Program-made: the position numbers and the translations under genes
In this document: piece by piece, positions 9,683 through 18,081 of the stretch
How the letters are laid out: the number at the start of each line of letters is the position of its first letter
Numbering within the stretch: position 1 is the stretch's first letter
From: Fimbriimonadales bacterium
GTDB lineage: Bacteria; Armatimonadota; Fimbriimonadia; Fimbriimonadales; GBS-DC
Direction of reading: 5' to 3'
Length of the DNA stretch: 64,000 nt
NCBI GenBank assembly: GCA_025998675.1
Contig: AP024673.1
Span: forward strand, 1 to 64,000
Notes under the pieces: model-generated
What the model saw: the letters and a program-made list of their open reading frames with translations, nothing else
Told to the model about the DNA's origin: nothing
Databases searched by the model: none

Positions 9683-9880
9683 ATGGCGCTCACAACGGCA
9701 GGAACACAACCTGCCATCGAGTATCCCTCCACCGACGGGGAACCACTGGCGCAAAACACACGACAGTACCGCTGGGTCGTCACCATTCAGGGCGCAGCAG
9801 AAACGCCTGCGAACAGAACAGGAGCGCGGGCGGAGCGCCTCGCCCAGAAACTGCGCGAACTCGGTATAGAGCCAGAGTAG
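9683..9880 (+). pseudogene. Uma2-type gene with its middle deleted (65 codons left)
   Basis: A 65-codon frame with a good GAGGAGG ribosome site ten bases before the ATG. Residues 10-34 (IEYPSTDGEPLAQNTRQYRW then VVTIQG) look like the N-terminus of Uma2 (DUF820) putative restriction-endonuclease-like proteins. The last 19 residues (ARAERLAQKLRELGIEPE) look like the usual C-terminal helix of the same family. The central PD-(D/E)XK core of about 150 residues is absent. The simplest reading is an in-frame internal deletion that left start, ribosome site and tail intact. It may still be translated. Family assignment is from memory of the pattern. Confidence 0.5.
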
Positions 9881-9905
9881 ACGAGCCTCCGCGCAAGAGG
9901 ATAGA

Positions 9906-9928
9906 GGGCAGGAATCGCACCCCTGCCC
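9906..9928 (+). terminator. hairpin after the Uma2 remnant
   Basis: GGGCAGG (9906-9912) pairs with CCTGCCC (9922-9928) around a 9-base loop. It stands 25 bases after the remnant and just before the next gene. No U-tract follows. Confidence 0.3.
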
Positions 9929-9943
9929 GCGAACTTGCTAAGC

Positions 9944-12571
9944 ATGTGTCAGCCAGTCCAGCGGCGGCAACCCAAGCCGTCGGTGTGTGGAATCCTTCTT
10001 GCTATGAGCGCTGCGCTTTTTTTGCGACTGTGTTCTCCCGCGTGGGGTACGCCGCAGGGCGACATGCGCCCCCTGCACGATCCGATGCGCCCCGTGATGG
10101 AGATCGGGCGCGACTATGTGGTGTTGCAGTACCACACGCGTACGCCGATCGAGACGCGCGTGCAGATTCGACAGAGCGACCTGCCCGCGGCGGCGTGGCG
10201 TCCCGAAGGCAAGCGCGTCGACCTGTGGCAGGGCGCGGGCGTGCGCACTGTGCAGGGCGAGCCGGGCAGGCGTACCTATCACCGCCTGCGCATCAGTGGG
10301 CTGCAACCGGGCAAGCGCTACTTCTACCGCATTTATGACCCTGACCTGCAGCCAACTCCCGAAGAGCGACGCTGGGGCGCGAACCCGCCATGGCGACGCG
10401 AGTACGCCTTCGCGACCCTCGCCCCCGCAGGCTACAAGACCATCATCCGCCTGCCCGTGAAGGTGCTGCTGATGCCGAATGTGGTGAATATCGCGTCGGC
10501 GTATCAGAATCCCGACAATCCCGCGCCGCCGCCTGCGCCGATGTCGGACGCCGAGCTGGCGCGCATCCGCGAGGAGTACGCCATCGCCGCGCGCTACTTC
10601 TGGGTCAACAGCGGGATGCGCTTCTGGGTGGACTTCCAGATTTTCGTGGACAATCGCTGGCAGCGCTGGGGCGATGAGCCGCCGCAGGCGACAGGCTTTT
10701 ACAAGGGGCTGCCCGTGTGCCGCTCGTACCCCGGCGTGGACTTCGCCCCGCCGGGCGGCGGCGCGTTCACGATTGTGGATACGGCGAACCCCTTGCGCAC
10801 GACTGCAGAGCCTGTGTTCGAGGAGAAGCCTTACGCCGGGCAGATCGAGCAGGCGTTCCCGCGCCGCTGGAACGCGCAAACGCAACGCTGGGAGTTCTAC
10901 AATAGCGGCGGCGGCACCTACGGCGTGGACAGCTTCCCCGATGGCGTCCCCGCGCGCAGTCAGTTTCTCGGCGGGGGCGACACCTCGTGGCTGGTCGCGC
11001 ACGAGTTCCATCATCAGATGGAGTCGTTCGGCGCGTTCTCGCTGGCAAACCGCGAGGACGAGCGCATCGTGTTCAATCACCCTGACCCGCGCTATCGACG
11101 CAAAAACCCCGACGGCAGCGTCGCGATGAACGCCTGGAACACGGCAGGCAGGCACGGCGAACACTGGAATGTGATGGCGTACTGGGACCGCACGCTGAGC
11201 GACGCGCAGTGGCTGCGCCTCTACTTCGGCGAGGTCATCACCGTGCGCGATGCGGACGGCGACGGCTTCCCCGACGACGACCCGCGCCTGCCGCTGGACG
11301 AGAAACGGTTCGGCTCCAATCCGCGCCGCGCAACAACCGACGGGCAGATGAACGACCTGCACAAGGCGATGCTCAGCACATGGGCGCCTGCGCCGCTGCA
11401 GTTCACCTTCGTCAAACCGCGCTGGCAGTCGCGCACGCCCGACCCGCGCAAAACCGATCAGGACGGCGACGGACTGCCCGACGCGATAGACCCCTATCCG
11501 CTCTACCCGTGGCAGCCGTTTGTGTGGTACGCCCGCGCGACGGTGGACGGCGACCCCAGCGAGTGGGACGCCATCCCGCCCGCGGGCGAGCTGAACGCCG
11601 ACGACACACGCCTGACCGTCAAGCATTGCCATGACGGGGACGCCTACTACGCGCTGTTCGAAATCACGGGCGAGTGGGAGCGACTGCACATGAGCTTCGA
11701 CATTGAGGGCAAAGGCGTCTACTCGACCGATTCGGTGCTGTTTGTGGACATTCGCAATGGGAGCGAGGTGAGCTTGCGCGTGCAGGGGCGCGACGCGCCC
11801 GCGTGGCTGCAGTGGAAGGCGTCCCGCCGACGCGACCGCACGACCGTCATCGAGCTTGCCGTGCCCAACGGCGGCGAGAGTCCGTGGTTCTGGATGGGCG
11901 GCGGGCGCGAGCTGGGCGTGTCCATAGACCTCTACAAACCGTCGGGCGCCGGCTACTCGGTGTACGAGCCGTATGATGTGTTTTACTGCGTGATGAAGGA
12001 GCCGATAGGCGCGCTGCCGCTGCCGTCGGGCGCGCCGCCTCAGCTCACGCGCGAGCAGGCGACCCGCGTGCTGACCCCCCAGAACGCCGAAGGCTTGCAC
12101 ATCGGCGCAGGCTGGGAAGTGCGCAACGGCGCATGGGCATACGACGGACACGAGGAGTCGCACCTGCGCATCTCAGGGCTGAACGCGCGGGAGTTCGACC
12201 TGTGGGTGGAGCTGGAAGCCGTGCAGGACGGCATTCTCGCGGCGTTTTTGCCCAGTACGCGCGAATCGGAGATGAACGCCGGGCGCGACTACATCCTGTT
12301 CGTGGGCGGGTACGCCAACACGCGCACACGGTTCCGACTCTTCGGCGCAGAGACCAGCAGCGCCGAACAGATGATGACCCCCGGACGGCACACGCTGCAG
12401 CTTTCGCGGCGTGGGGGCGTACTGTGGGCGCTGTTCGACGGCACGCCCATCCTGTACGCCCGCGACCCGAACCCATCACAGCCGATTGGCGCGCTTGCCG
12501 TGATTGGCGGCTACAGCGGTAAACAGCGCGTGTACGAAATCCGCTATCGCGTCGGTGAACCAGCGCCATGA
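9944..12571 (+). CDS. large secreted protein with HExxH zinc-protease motif and CBM9-like domain
   Basis: About 875 residues. After a short basic stretch a hydrophobic segment (CGILLAMSAALFLRLCSPAW) looks like a signal peptide. Residues 40-150 resemble a fibronectin-III/purple-phosphatase-like strand domain ending in GLQPGKRYFYRIYD. Near residue 352 is WLVAHEFHHQME, an HExxH metallopeptidase signature; a GEHWNVMAYW segment follows about 55 residues later. Two thrombospondin-3-like calcium loops (DADGDGFPDDD, DQDGDGLPDAID) flank residues 440-515. Residues 525-680 look like a CBM9/DOMON-type domain (VDGDPSEWDAI), and the C-terminus looks like a lectin-type beta-sandwich. No named peptidase family is recognised. 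The start is uncertain: TTG at 9935, ATG at 9944 or ATG at 10004, none with a clear ribosome site. It overlaps the CPBP gene by four bases. Confidence 0.6.
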   Translation: MCQPVQRRQPKPSVCGILLAMSAALFLRLCSPAWGTPQGDMRPLHDPMRPVMEIGRDYVVLQYHTRTPIETRVQIRQSDLPAAAWRPEGKRVDLWQGAGVRTVQGEPGRRTYHRLRISGLQPGKRYFYRIYDPDLQPTPEERRWGANPPWRREYAFATLAPAGYKTIIRLPVKVLLMPNVVNIASAYQNPDNPAPPPAPMSDAELARIREEYAIAARYFWVNSGMRFWVDFQIFVDNRWQRWGDEPPQATGFYKGLPVCRSYPGVDFAPPGGGAFTIVDTANPLRTTAEPVFEEKPYAGQIEQAFPRRWNAQTQRWEFYNSGGGTYGVDSFPDGVPARSQFLGGGDTSWLVAHEFHHQMESFGAFSLANREDERIVFNHPDPRYRRKNPDGSVAMNAWNTAGRHGEHWNVMAYWDRTLSDAQWLRLYFGEVITVRDADGDGFPDDDPRLPLDEKRFGSNPRRATTDGQMNDLHKAMLSTWAPAPLQFTFVKPRWQSRTPDPRKTDQDGDGLPDAIDPYPLYPWQPFVWYARATVDGDPSEWDAIPPAGELNADDTRLTVKHCHDGDAYYALFEITGEWERLHMSFDIEGKGVYSTDSVLFVDIRNGSEVSLRVQGRDAPAWLQWKASRRRDRTTVIELAVPNGGESPWFWMGGGRELGVSIDLYKPSGAGYSVYEPYDVFYCVMKEPIGALPLPSGAPPQLTREQATRVLTPQNAEGLHIGAGWEVRNGAWAYDGHEESHLRISGLNAREFDLWVELEAVQDGILAAFLPSTRESEMNAGRDYILFVGGYANTRTRFRLFGAETSSAEQMMTPGRHTLQLSRRGGVLWALFDGTPILYARDPNPSQPIGALAVIGGYSGKQRVYEIRYRVGEPAP

Positions 12572-13263
12572 CGCACGGCAAGCGCACGGAGTGGGAGGTT
12601 ATCGTCGTCGGCGGGCTGGCGGTGCTGTTTCTGTTTCTGTACTACCAGCAGCCGTACACGGTCAGCGCGCTCCGCTGGCTGGGGTTGGGAAGCGAGCCTG
12701 CCGCCTACCGCGACTGGAACGAATATATCGTGGTCAGCTCCCTCTGGCTGTTGTGGCTGCCGGTGCTATCGCTGGCGTTTTTCGGCAAGGGCGAGCTGAG
12801 CCAGTACGGGCTGGCGCGCGGCGACGGCAAGCAGGGCGCGCTGCTCGCGCTTGGGATGTACCTGCTGATGCTGCCGATCCTGTACTATGTGGCGCAGCGC
12901 CCGGAGTTCCGCGCCTACTACCCGCTGGACAGGCGCGTGTTGACCGACCCCGCCTACGCCGTCTATTTCAGCATCGCCTACGGCTACTACCTGTTTTGCT
13001 GGGAGTTCTTTTTTCGTGGGTTCCTCACCTTCGGGCTGTACCGCTGGCTGGGCTGGTGGGGGATCGGGCTGCAGGCGGCGGCGTTCGCCCTGTTGCACTA
13101 CGGCAAGCCGCTGCCTGAGGTGCTGGGTTCGATTCCCGCAGCGTTCGCGCTGAGCTGGGTCGCCCTGCGCGTGAAGTCGTTCCTGCCCTGTTTCTGGGTT
13201 CACTGGGCGGTGCAGTTGACGCTGGACGCGCTGCTCATTCTGGGGCAGGGCGCTGGGGGGTGA
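12568..13263 (+). CDS. CPBP-family intramembrane protease-like protein
   Basis: A 231-residue membrane protein with about six hydrophobic segments. The CPBP (CAAX protease and bacteriocin-processing) hallmark appears as CWEFFFRGFL near residue 148, with later motifs FALLHYGKP and FWVHWAVQ carrying the conserved His residues. In the classical motif E-E-x-x-x-R the first Glu is catalytic; here that position is Trp. Many bacterial homologues share W-E, so the protein may be active in a modified way or non-proteolytic. ATGA overlap with the secreted HExxH protein suggests co-translation and perhaps a shared process at the cell surface. Confidence 0.75.
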   Translation: MTHGKRTEWEVIVVGGLAVLFLFLYYQQPYTVSALRWLGLGSEPAAYRDWNEYIVVSSLWLLWLPVLSLAFFGKGELSQYGLARGDGKQGALLALGMYLLMLPILYYVAQRPEFRAYYPLDRRVLTDPAYAVYFSIAYGYYLFCWEFFFRGFLTFGLYRWLGWWGIGLQAAAFALLHYGKPLPEVLGSIPAAFALSWVALRVKSFLPCFWVHWAVQLTLDALLILGQGAGG

Positions 13264-13282
13264 AGGATACTCGAACCGCCCC

Positions 13283-14404
13283 TTACGCCCGCTCCTTGCG
13301 CGCGATGAACCACACCGCAAGCGCCATCCCGATCAGATTGGGCAGGCTGCTGGCGAGCAGGGGGTCAATCGCGCCGCGCCCCAGAATCACCAGATAGCGC
13401 GCCGCCACCCAGTAGAGGAAGATAATCGCCACGCTGAGCGCGAACCCGCTGGCAGGGCTGGACCGCTGCGGGCGGATGCCCAGCGGCGCGCCCAGCAATG
13501 CGAACACCAGGCTCGCAAGCGGCACATTAATTTTATTGTAGAGTTCCACCATCAGCTGGCGGATTTGCGCCTCATCCGCCCCTTCGCGCTGGAAAAAGGC
13601 AATCTGCTCGCGCAGCTGGCGGAAGGAGCGCTCGTCGACATTCGTCAGCAGCGCCTCAATCTGCACAGGGGTGCGCTGGATGGCGAGGTTCAGGCGCGGC
13701 TCGGCGCGGAACACCACGAACGAGCCGTACTGCCCGTCGGCGGTGCGCCACCAGCCGTTGTAGAGCGTCCAGTGCGCCTCGCCGTCCCACTGAGCGCGCT
13801 GGGCGTACAGCACCACCTCCGGCGCGCGCGCGCCGTTCGCCGGGTACTTGAGCAGAGTGAGCTGGTATAGTTCCTGCGTCTGGGGGTCGCGCCCGCCCGC
13901 CACAATCACATACGAATCGAGCCTGCCCTCGCGGAACTGGGGAAAGCCGAACGCCTCCTGCTCGGTCAGGCGCAGCTGCTCCAGAATGCCCTTGCGGATT
14001 TCGGCGGCGCGGGCGGTCGCCCAGGGCACGAGCGTCTCGTTGAAGCCAATCGCCGCGAGGCTCACCAGCAGGCTCAGCCAGAACACGGGCGTCATCAGCC
14101 GCCGCAGGCTCACCCCCGCCGCGCGCGCCGCCGTAATCTCCCAGTCCGACGAGAGCCGCCCGAAACTCAGCAGCGTCGCCAGCAGCATGCCCATCGGCAG
14201 CGTGCGCACGGCTATCTGCGGTAAATAGAGCAACGCGAGTTCAATCACCAGTCGCAACGGCGCGCCCTTCACCGCGTACTCGGTAATCATAAACACATAG
14301 CCCCCCGCAAACACCAGCGCGGTGAACAATCCGACGCCGAAAAAGAGCGGGGGCAACAGCTCGCGCAGTATCAACCGATCCAGCAGGCGCATTATTAAAA
14401 GCAT
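13283..14404 (-). CDS. LptF/LptG (YjgP/YjgQ) family LPS export permease
   Basis: About 373 residues. Three N-terminal transmembrane helices (LILRELLPPLFFGVGLFTAL onward) precede a periplasmic beta-jellyroll of about 180 residues, and three C-terminal helices follow, including the conserved LASLVFALLGAPLGIRPQR. This is the Lpt permease layout. It would partner with LptB, encoded at 347-1066. One permease only is visible; whether it acts as LptF or LptG cannot be decided. Start choice lies between ATG at 14404 (GGGGG directly before it) and ATG at 14392. It is divergent from the acyl-CoA dehydrogenase gene and converges on the CPBP gene with a 19-base gap. Confidence 0.85.
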   Translation of the reverse strand: MLLIMRLLDRLILRELLPPLFFGVGLFTALVFAGGYVFMITEYAVKGAPLRLVIELALLYLPQIAVRTLPMGMLLATLLSFGRLSSDWEITAARAAGVSLRRLMTPVFWLSLLVSLAAIGFNETLVPWATARAAEIRKGILEQLRLTEQEAFGFPQFREGRLDSYVIVAGGRDPQTQELYQLTLLKYPANGARAPEVVLYAQRAQWDGEAHWTLYNGWWRTADGQYGSFVVFRAEPRLNLAIQRTPVQIEALLTNVDERSFRQLREQIAFFQREGADEAQIRQLMVELYNKINVPLASLVFALLGAPLGIRPQRSSPASGFALSVAIIFLYWVAARYLVILGRGAIDPLLASSLPNLIGMALAVWFIARKERA

Positions 14405-14423
14405 ACCCCCAGCGCGCGTCGGG

Positions 14424-14444
14424 TACAATCTCCCGCGAAGGAGG
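14424..14444 (+). promoter_or_regulatory. -10 box and ribosome site of the acyl-CoA dehydrogenase gene
   Basis: TACAAT at 14424-14429 is followed by AAGGAGG at 14438-14444, seven bases before the ATG at 14452. The expected transcript would have a leader of only about 15 bases, just enough for the ribosome site. The region also serves the divergent Lpt permease gene. Confidence 0.5.
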
Positions 14445-14451
14445 CGTTTTT

Positions 14452-15666
14452 ATGGACTTTCGGCTATCCGATGAGCATTTGATGGTGCGCGAGACCGTGC
14501 GCCGCTTTGTAGAGAACGAAATTAAGCCCCATATCCGCGACTGGGATCGGCACGGCGCAGACCCCAAAGTGTACCAGCGACTGGCAGACCTCGGGCTGCT
14601 GGGCATCTGCGTGCCGCGCAAGTGGGGCGGTTCGGGACTGGACTACATCGCGCTGGGGATTGCCTGTGAGGAGCTGGAGTACGGCGACACCTTCCTGCGC
14701 GTGGTGATGTCGGTGCATGTGGGCTTGACCGCGATGACGCTGATGGCGTGGGGCAACGAGGAGCAGAAGCGGCGGTTTCTCGCGCCGCAGGCGCGAGGCG
14801 AGCGGCTCGGCGCGTTCTGCCTGACCGAACCCAACGCGGGCAGCGATGTGGTCGGGATGCAATCTACCGCTCGACGCGAGGGCGACCGCTACATTCTCAA
14901 CGGCGAGAAAATCTGGATTTCGCTGGCGGAAGTCGCCGACCAGTACCTCGTGGTGGCGTGGACCGACCCCGACAAGAAAGCAAAGCGCGACCATTCGGGC
15001 ATGAGCGCATTTTTCGTGGAGCGCGAGCGCGCGGGCGTCAAGCCCTACACGCTCAAAGGTAAGCTCGGCGTACGCGCGGGCAACACGGGCGGCGTGGTGT
15101 TCGAGAATGTGGAAGTCCCCGTCGAGAACCGCATCGGCGAAGAGGGCGAGGGCTTCAAAATCGCGATGTTCGCGCTCGATCAGGGGCGCTACACCGTCGC
15201 GGCGGGCGCGGCGGGGCTGATCCGCGCGTGCCTCGACGAATCGGTGCGCTACGCCAAAGAGCGCAAGACCTTCGGGCAACCGCTGGCGGAGCATCAGCTC
15301 ATCAAGCAGAAAATCGCGCAGATGGAGGCGGACTACCAGATTAGCGTGCTGCTCTACCAGAAGGTCGGCTGGATGAAGAATGTCGGTATGCGCAACACGC
15401 GCGAGACCTCGCTGGCGAAGTGGTACAGCACGGACGCCGCCCAGCGCGCCGCCAACGCCGCCGTGCAGGTGTTTGGCTCCTACGGCTTCTCCGACGAGTA
15501 CCCCGTGGAGCGGTTCTATCGCAACAGCAAGGGCGCGACCATCTACGAGGGCACTTCGGAGATTCACACGCTGCTGCAGGCGGACTACGCGCTGGGCTAT
15601 CGCGTGGACAAGCCGCTGCGCATCAACCTGCCGACCTATCCGTTCGCGGAGGACGCCGAGGGCTGA
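14452..15666 (+). CDS. acyl-CoA dehydrogenase
   Basis: A 404-residue FAD enzyme introducing a 2,3-double bond into acyl-CoA. Family motifs are in order: [31 protein letters not shown] near residue 123, the [16 protein letters not shown] region, a [12 protein letters not shown] block, the [15 protein letters not shown] motif near residue 270, and IYEGTSEIH near residue 364 with the catalytic-base Glu as in short/medium-chain enzymes. Length is normal. AAGGAGG precedes the start. The stop overlaps the SDR start (TGATG), so the pair probably forms a small fatty- or branched-acyl oxidation operon. Chain-length preference is not predictable. Confidence 0.92.
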   Translation: MDFRLSDEHLMVRETVRRFVENEIKPHIRDWDRHGADPKVYQRLADLGLLGICVPRKWGGSGLDYIALGIACEELEYGDTFLRVVMSVHVGLTAMTLMAWGNEEQKRRFLAPQARGERLGAFCLTEPNAGSDVVGMQSTARREGDRYILNGEKIWISLAEVADQYLVVAWTDPDKKAKRDHSGMSAFFVERERAGVKPYTLKGKLGVRAGNTGGVVFENVEVPVENRIGEEGEGFKIAMFALDQGRYTVAAGAAGLIRACLDESVRYAKERKTFGQPLAEHQLIKQKIAQMEADYQISVLLYQKVGWMKNVGMRNTRETSLAKWYSTDAAQRAANAAVQVFGSYGFSDEYPVERFYRNSKGATIYEGTSEIHTLLQADYALGYRVDKPLRINLPTYPFAEDAEG

Positions 15667-16388
15667 TGGTCGCGTTCGACTTCACGGGCAAGGTAGTGCT
15701 GATTACGGGCGCGACGGGCGCGCTGGGGCAGGCGGTCGTGCGCCAGTTCCATCAGGCGGGCGCGACGCTCGCCCTGTGCGCCCGCGACGACGCTGCGCTG
15801 AGCCTGATGTTCGCCGACCTTGCCCTGGACCCGCAGCATCTGCTTCTCGGCGGGATTGACCTGCGCCAGCCTGACGACTGCGACCGCCTCGCGCGCGCCG
15901 TCGAGGAGCGGTTCGGCAGGCTGGACGCGCTGGTGAACACCGTCGGCGGCTATGTGGCGGGTCCGCCCGTGCATGAGACGCCGCTGGACGATTGGGAGTT
16001 GATGCTGGCGATGAACCTGCGCACGGCGTTTCTGGTCTCGCGGGCAATTGCGCCGTTGCTGATTCGGTCGGGCGGCGGCGCGATGGTGCATGTGTCGGGC
16101 AGGGCGGGGCTGGCGGGATTCGCGGGCGGCGCGGGCTACTGCGCCGCCAAAGCGGGCGTGATTCGTCTTACCGAAGCGCTCTCCGCCGAGCTGAAAGCGC
16201 ATGGCGTGAATGTGAACTGCGTCCTACCCGGCACGATTGACACGCCTGCCAACCGCGCGGCGCGCCCCGACGCCGACTTCTCGCGCTGGGTTGCGCCCGA
16301 CGCGCTCGGCGAGGTCATCATGTTCCTCTGTTCGCCCGCCGCGCGCGCCATTCACGGCGCGGCGATCCCCGTGTATGGATTATCGTAA
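15666..16388 (+). CDS. short-chain dehydrogenase/reductase (SDR)
   Basis: A 240-residue classical SDR. The Rossmann glycine motif is TGATGALG near residue 14, followed by NTVGG in place of the usual NNAG. The active-site Ser lies in MVHVSGRAG and the Tyr-Lys pair in GYCAAKAGV near residue 157, where the usual YxxxK is present as YCAAK. The downstream VNCVLPGTIDTPANR fits the family. It would reduce or oxidise a carbonyl/hydroxyl with NAD(P)H. It starts inside the stop of the acyl-CoA dehydrogenase gene, suggesting the two enzymes act on the same acyl chemistry, for example 3-hydroxyacyl or enoyl intermediates. Confidence 0.88.
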   Translation: MVAFDFTGKVVLITGATGALGQAVVRQFHQAGATLALCARDDAALSLMFADLALDPQHLLLGGIDLRQPDDCDRLARAVEERFGRLDALVNTVGGYVAGPPVHETPLDDWELMLAMNLRTAFLVSRAIAPLLIRSGGGAMVHVSGRAGLAGFAGGAGYCAAKAGVIRLTEALSAELKAHGVNVNCVLPGTIDTPANRAARPDADFSRWVAPDALGEVIMFLCSPAARAIHGAAIPVYGLS

Positions 16389-16596
16389 GGTATAGCGCAC
16401 GCTCCGCACAACTTCCGCATTGCTCCCGACACCTATTGGGGAAACCGGTGCGGGCACGCCGCGCGTTTGTACCTGTCGAGGCAAAATCTGCGTTTTACTG
16501 CACCCAAATTCCGCCAAAAACCTGTCATGCTCTCATAATAGGAGGTGTACAATTGCGGGTGGAGTTGAGACACAACACTCAAAAGGAGGCATAGTG

Positions 16597-17880
16597 ATGC
16601 GTAGATGGCTAAACACACAATATGCTACACAAGCGATACGCCTCAGTATTGTGGCGACGATGGAACTCTCGGTTTTCGCGAACCTGTGTGCCCAGCGCCT
16701 GACCTGGCTTGGTGTTATCGAGGACTCCAGTTATGCTACAGCGGTGTCATCGGACGGCAGCGTGGTTGTTGGTGCAACGTTCAACGCTGCCTACGAAGAA
16801 CGTGCGTTTCGCTGGACACGGAGTGGGGGGATGCAGAATCTGGGCGCACTAAGTGGCTACAGAGCTGGCAGCTACGCAGCTGGTGTGTCATCGAATGGTA
16901 GTGTGGTAGTTGGTACATCCTACAACGATGACTTTTTTGAGCGTGCGTTTCGCTGGACACAAAGCGGCGGGATGCAGAATCTGGGTACGCTCAGCGGCTA
17001 CACAGCTGGCAGCTACGCGACTGCTGTGTCAGCGGATGGCAATGTGGTTGTGGGCGGATCCTACAACTCTAACGGTGTTGAGCGTGCGTTTCGCTGGACA
17101 CGGAGCGGCGGGATGCAGAATCTGGGTACGCTCAGCGGCTACACAGCTGGCAGCTACGCGACTGCTGTGTCAGCGGATGGCAATGTGGTTGTGGGCGGAT
17201 CCTACAACTCTAACGATGTTGAGCGTGCGTTTCGCTGGACACGGAGCGGCGGGATGCAGAATCTGGGTACGCTCAGCGGCTACACAGCTGGCAGCTACGC
17301 GACTGCTGTGTCAGCGGATGGCAATGTGGTTGTGGGCGGATCCTACAACTCTAACGATGTTGAGCGCGCGTTTCGCTGGACGCGGAGCGGCGGGATGCAG
17401 AATCTGGGTACGCTCAGCGGCTACACAGCTGGCAGCTACGCGACTGCTGTGTCAGCAGACGGTAACATAGTGGTCGGTTGGGCAGAAAACGACGACTTTG
17501 AAGTACGTGCCTTTCGCTGGAGGCAAAGCAGTGGCATGGAAGATTTGAACCAAACCTACGCTATTCTACTGACGAATGGATCTGTTCTGGAATATGCTTA
17601 TGGTATCAGCGCAGACGGGCGCTACATCGTAGGCCAAGGTTACAATGCATCAACAGATCGTTATGAAGCGTTCTTGTTAGACACTCTTCCAAGCTGCACG
17701 CCACACAATGGAGATGTCAATCAGAGCAACTGTGTGGACGACGCCGATCTGCTAAGTGTGCTATTCGCGTTTGGCAGTAGCGGTCCCAGTGTAGGACGCG
17801 TCGATGTTAATTGTGATGGCACTGTAGACGACGCTGATCTCCTAATCGTGTTGTTCAACTTCGGTAACGGGTGCCAGTAA
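16597..17880 (+). CDS. secreted HAF-repeat protein with C-terminal dockerin-like loops
   Basis: About 427 residues. AAAGGAGG stands seven bases before this ATG. The N-terminus carries a weak signal-like segment before LCAQRLTWLG. Residues 45-305 are six repeats of 47 residues with the pattern SGYTAGSYATAVSADGNVVVG...ERAFRWTRSGGMQNLGTL, matching the 'HAF' extracellular repeat family. The central copies are almost identical at the DNA level. The C-terminus has two DxNxxxxVDDADLL loops about 25 residues apart, like the paired calcium loops of type I dockerins; such tails are frequent in Armatimonadota and Planctomycetota secreted proteins. Base composition is noticeably less GC-rich than its neighbours. 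It is likely a surface or extracellular protein of unknown partner. Confidence 0.8.
   Translation: MRRWLNTQYATQAIRLSIVATMELSVFANLCAQRLTWLGVIEDSSYATAVSSDGSVVVGATFNAAYEERAFRWTRSGGMQNLGALSGYRAGSYAAGVSSNGSVVVGTSYNDDFFERAFRWTQSGGMQNLGTLSGYTAGSYATAVSADGNVVVGGSYNSNGVERAFRWTRSGGMQNLGTLSGYTAGSYATAVSADGNVVVGGSYNSNDVERAFRWTRSGGMQNLGTLSGYTAGSYATAVSADGNVVVGGSYNSNDVERAFRWTRSGGMQNLGTLSGYTAGSYATAVSADGNIVVGWAENDDFEVRAFRWRQSSGMEDLNQTYAILLTNGSVLEYAYGISADGRYIVGQGYNASTDRYEAFLLDTLPSCTPHNGDVNQSNCVDDADLLSVLFAFGSSGPSVGRVDVNCDGTVDDADLLIVLFNFGNGCQ
16981..17457 (+). repeat. 141-bp near-perfect tandem repeat within the HAF-repeat gene
   Basis: Units begin at 16981, 17122, 17263 and (partial) 17404, exactly 141 bp apart, and differ at only a few positions (for example GGTGTT/GATGTT near 17073). 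Because 141 is 47 codons, copy-number change keeps the frame. More diverged units extend upstream to about 16740 and downstream to about 17520. Confidence 0.95.
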
Positions 17881-17891
17881 TCGCCTCTGCT

Positions 17892-17918
17892 CCCCTCGCC
17901 AGCTCAGAAGGCGAGGGG
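17892..17918 (+). terminator. hairpin after the HAF-repeat gene
   Basis: CCCCTCGCC (17892-17900) pairs perfectly with GGCGAGGGG (17910-17918) around a 9-base loop, 11 bases after the stop. It is followed by G-rich sequence rather than a U-tract. Confidence 0.55.
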
Positions 17919-18016
17919 GGGGCATTCTACGCCCTGAAAGCGAGTTATCGGCGGCTGTGTGCGTACAGAGATGTGAAGATGCTTTGCGAGAGCTGTCGCA
18001 CGAATCGGCGAACCCC

Positions 18017-18046
18017 TTGACACTTGTGCGCCCGATTCGATATAAT
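18017..18046 (+). promoter_or_regulatory. consensus sigma-70-type promoter of the MFS gene
   Basis: TTGACA (18017-18022), an 18-base spacer and TATAAT (18041-18046) match the housekeeping consensus at all twelve positions. AGGAGGGG follows at 18062-18069, before the ATG at 18082. This is the strongest promoter seen in the window, in a region otherwise rich in -10-only promoters. Confidence 0.85.
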
Positions 18047-18081
18047 CGGGGTCAGTGCGACAGGAGGGGTATTCTGAGCCG

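Noticed and set aside
9938-12163. 741-codon minus-strand frame opposite the HExxH protein
   Set aside because: Composition is that of an antisense shadow and no motif is recognisable; the plus-strand protein has domains and a signal peptide.
16981-17457. Regular repeats considered as a CRISPR array
   Set aside because: Units are 141 bp, contiguous, in one reading frame and inside a secreted protein gene, with no unique spacers and no cas genes.
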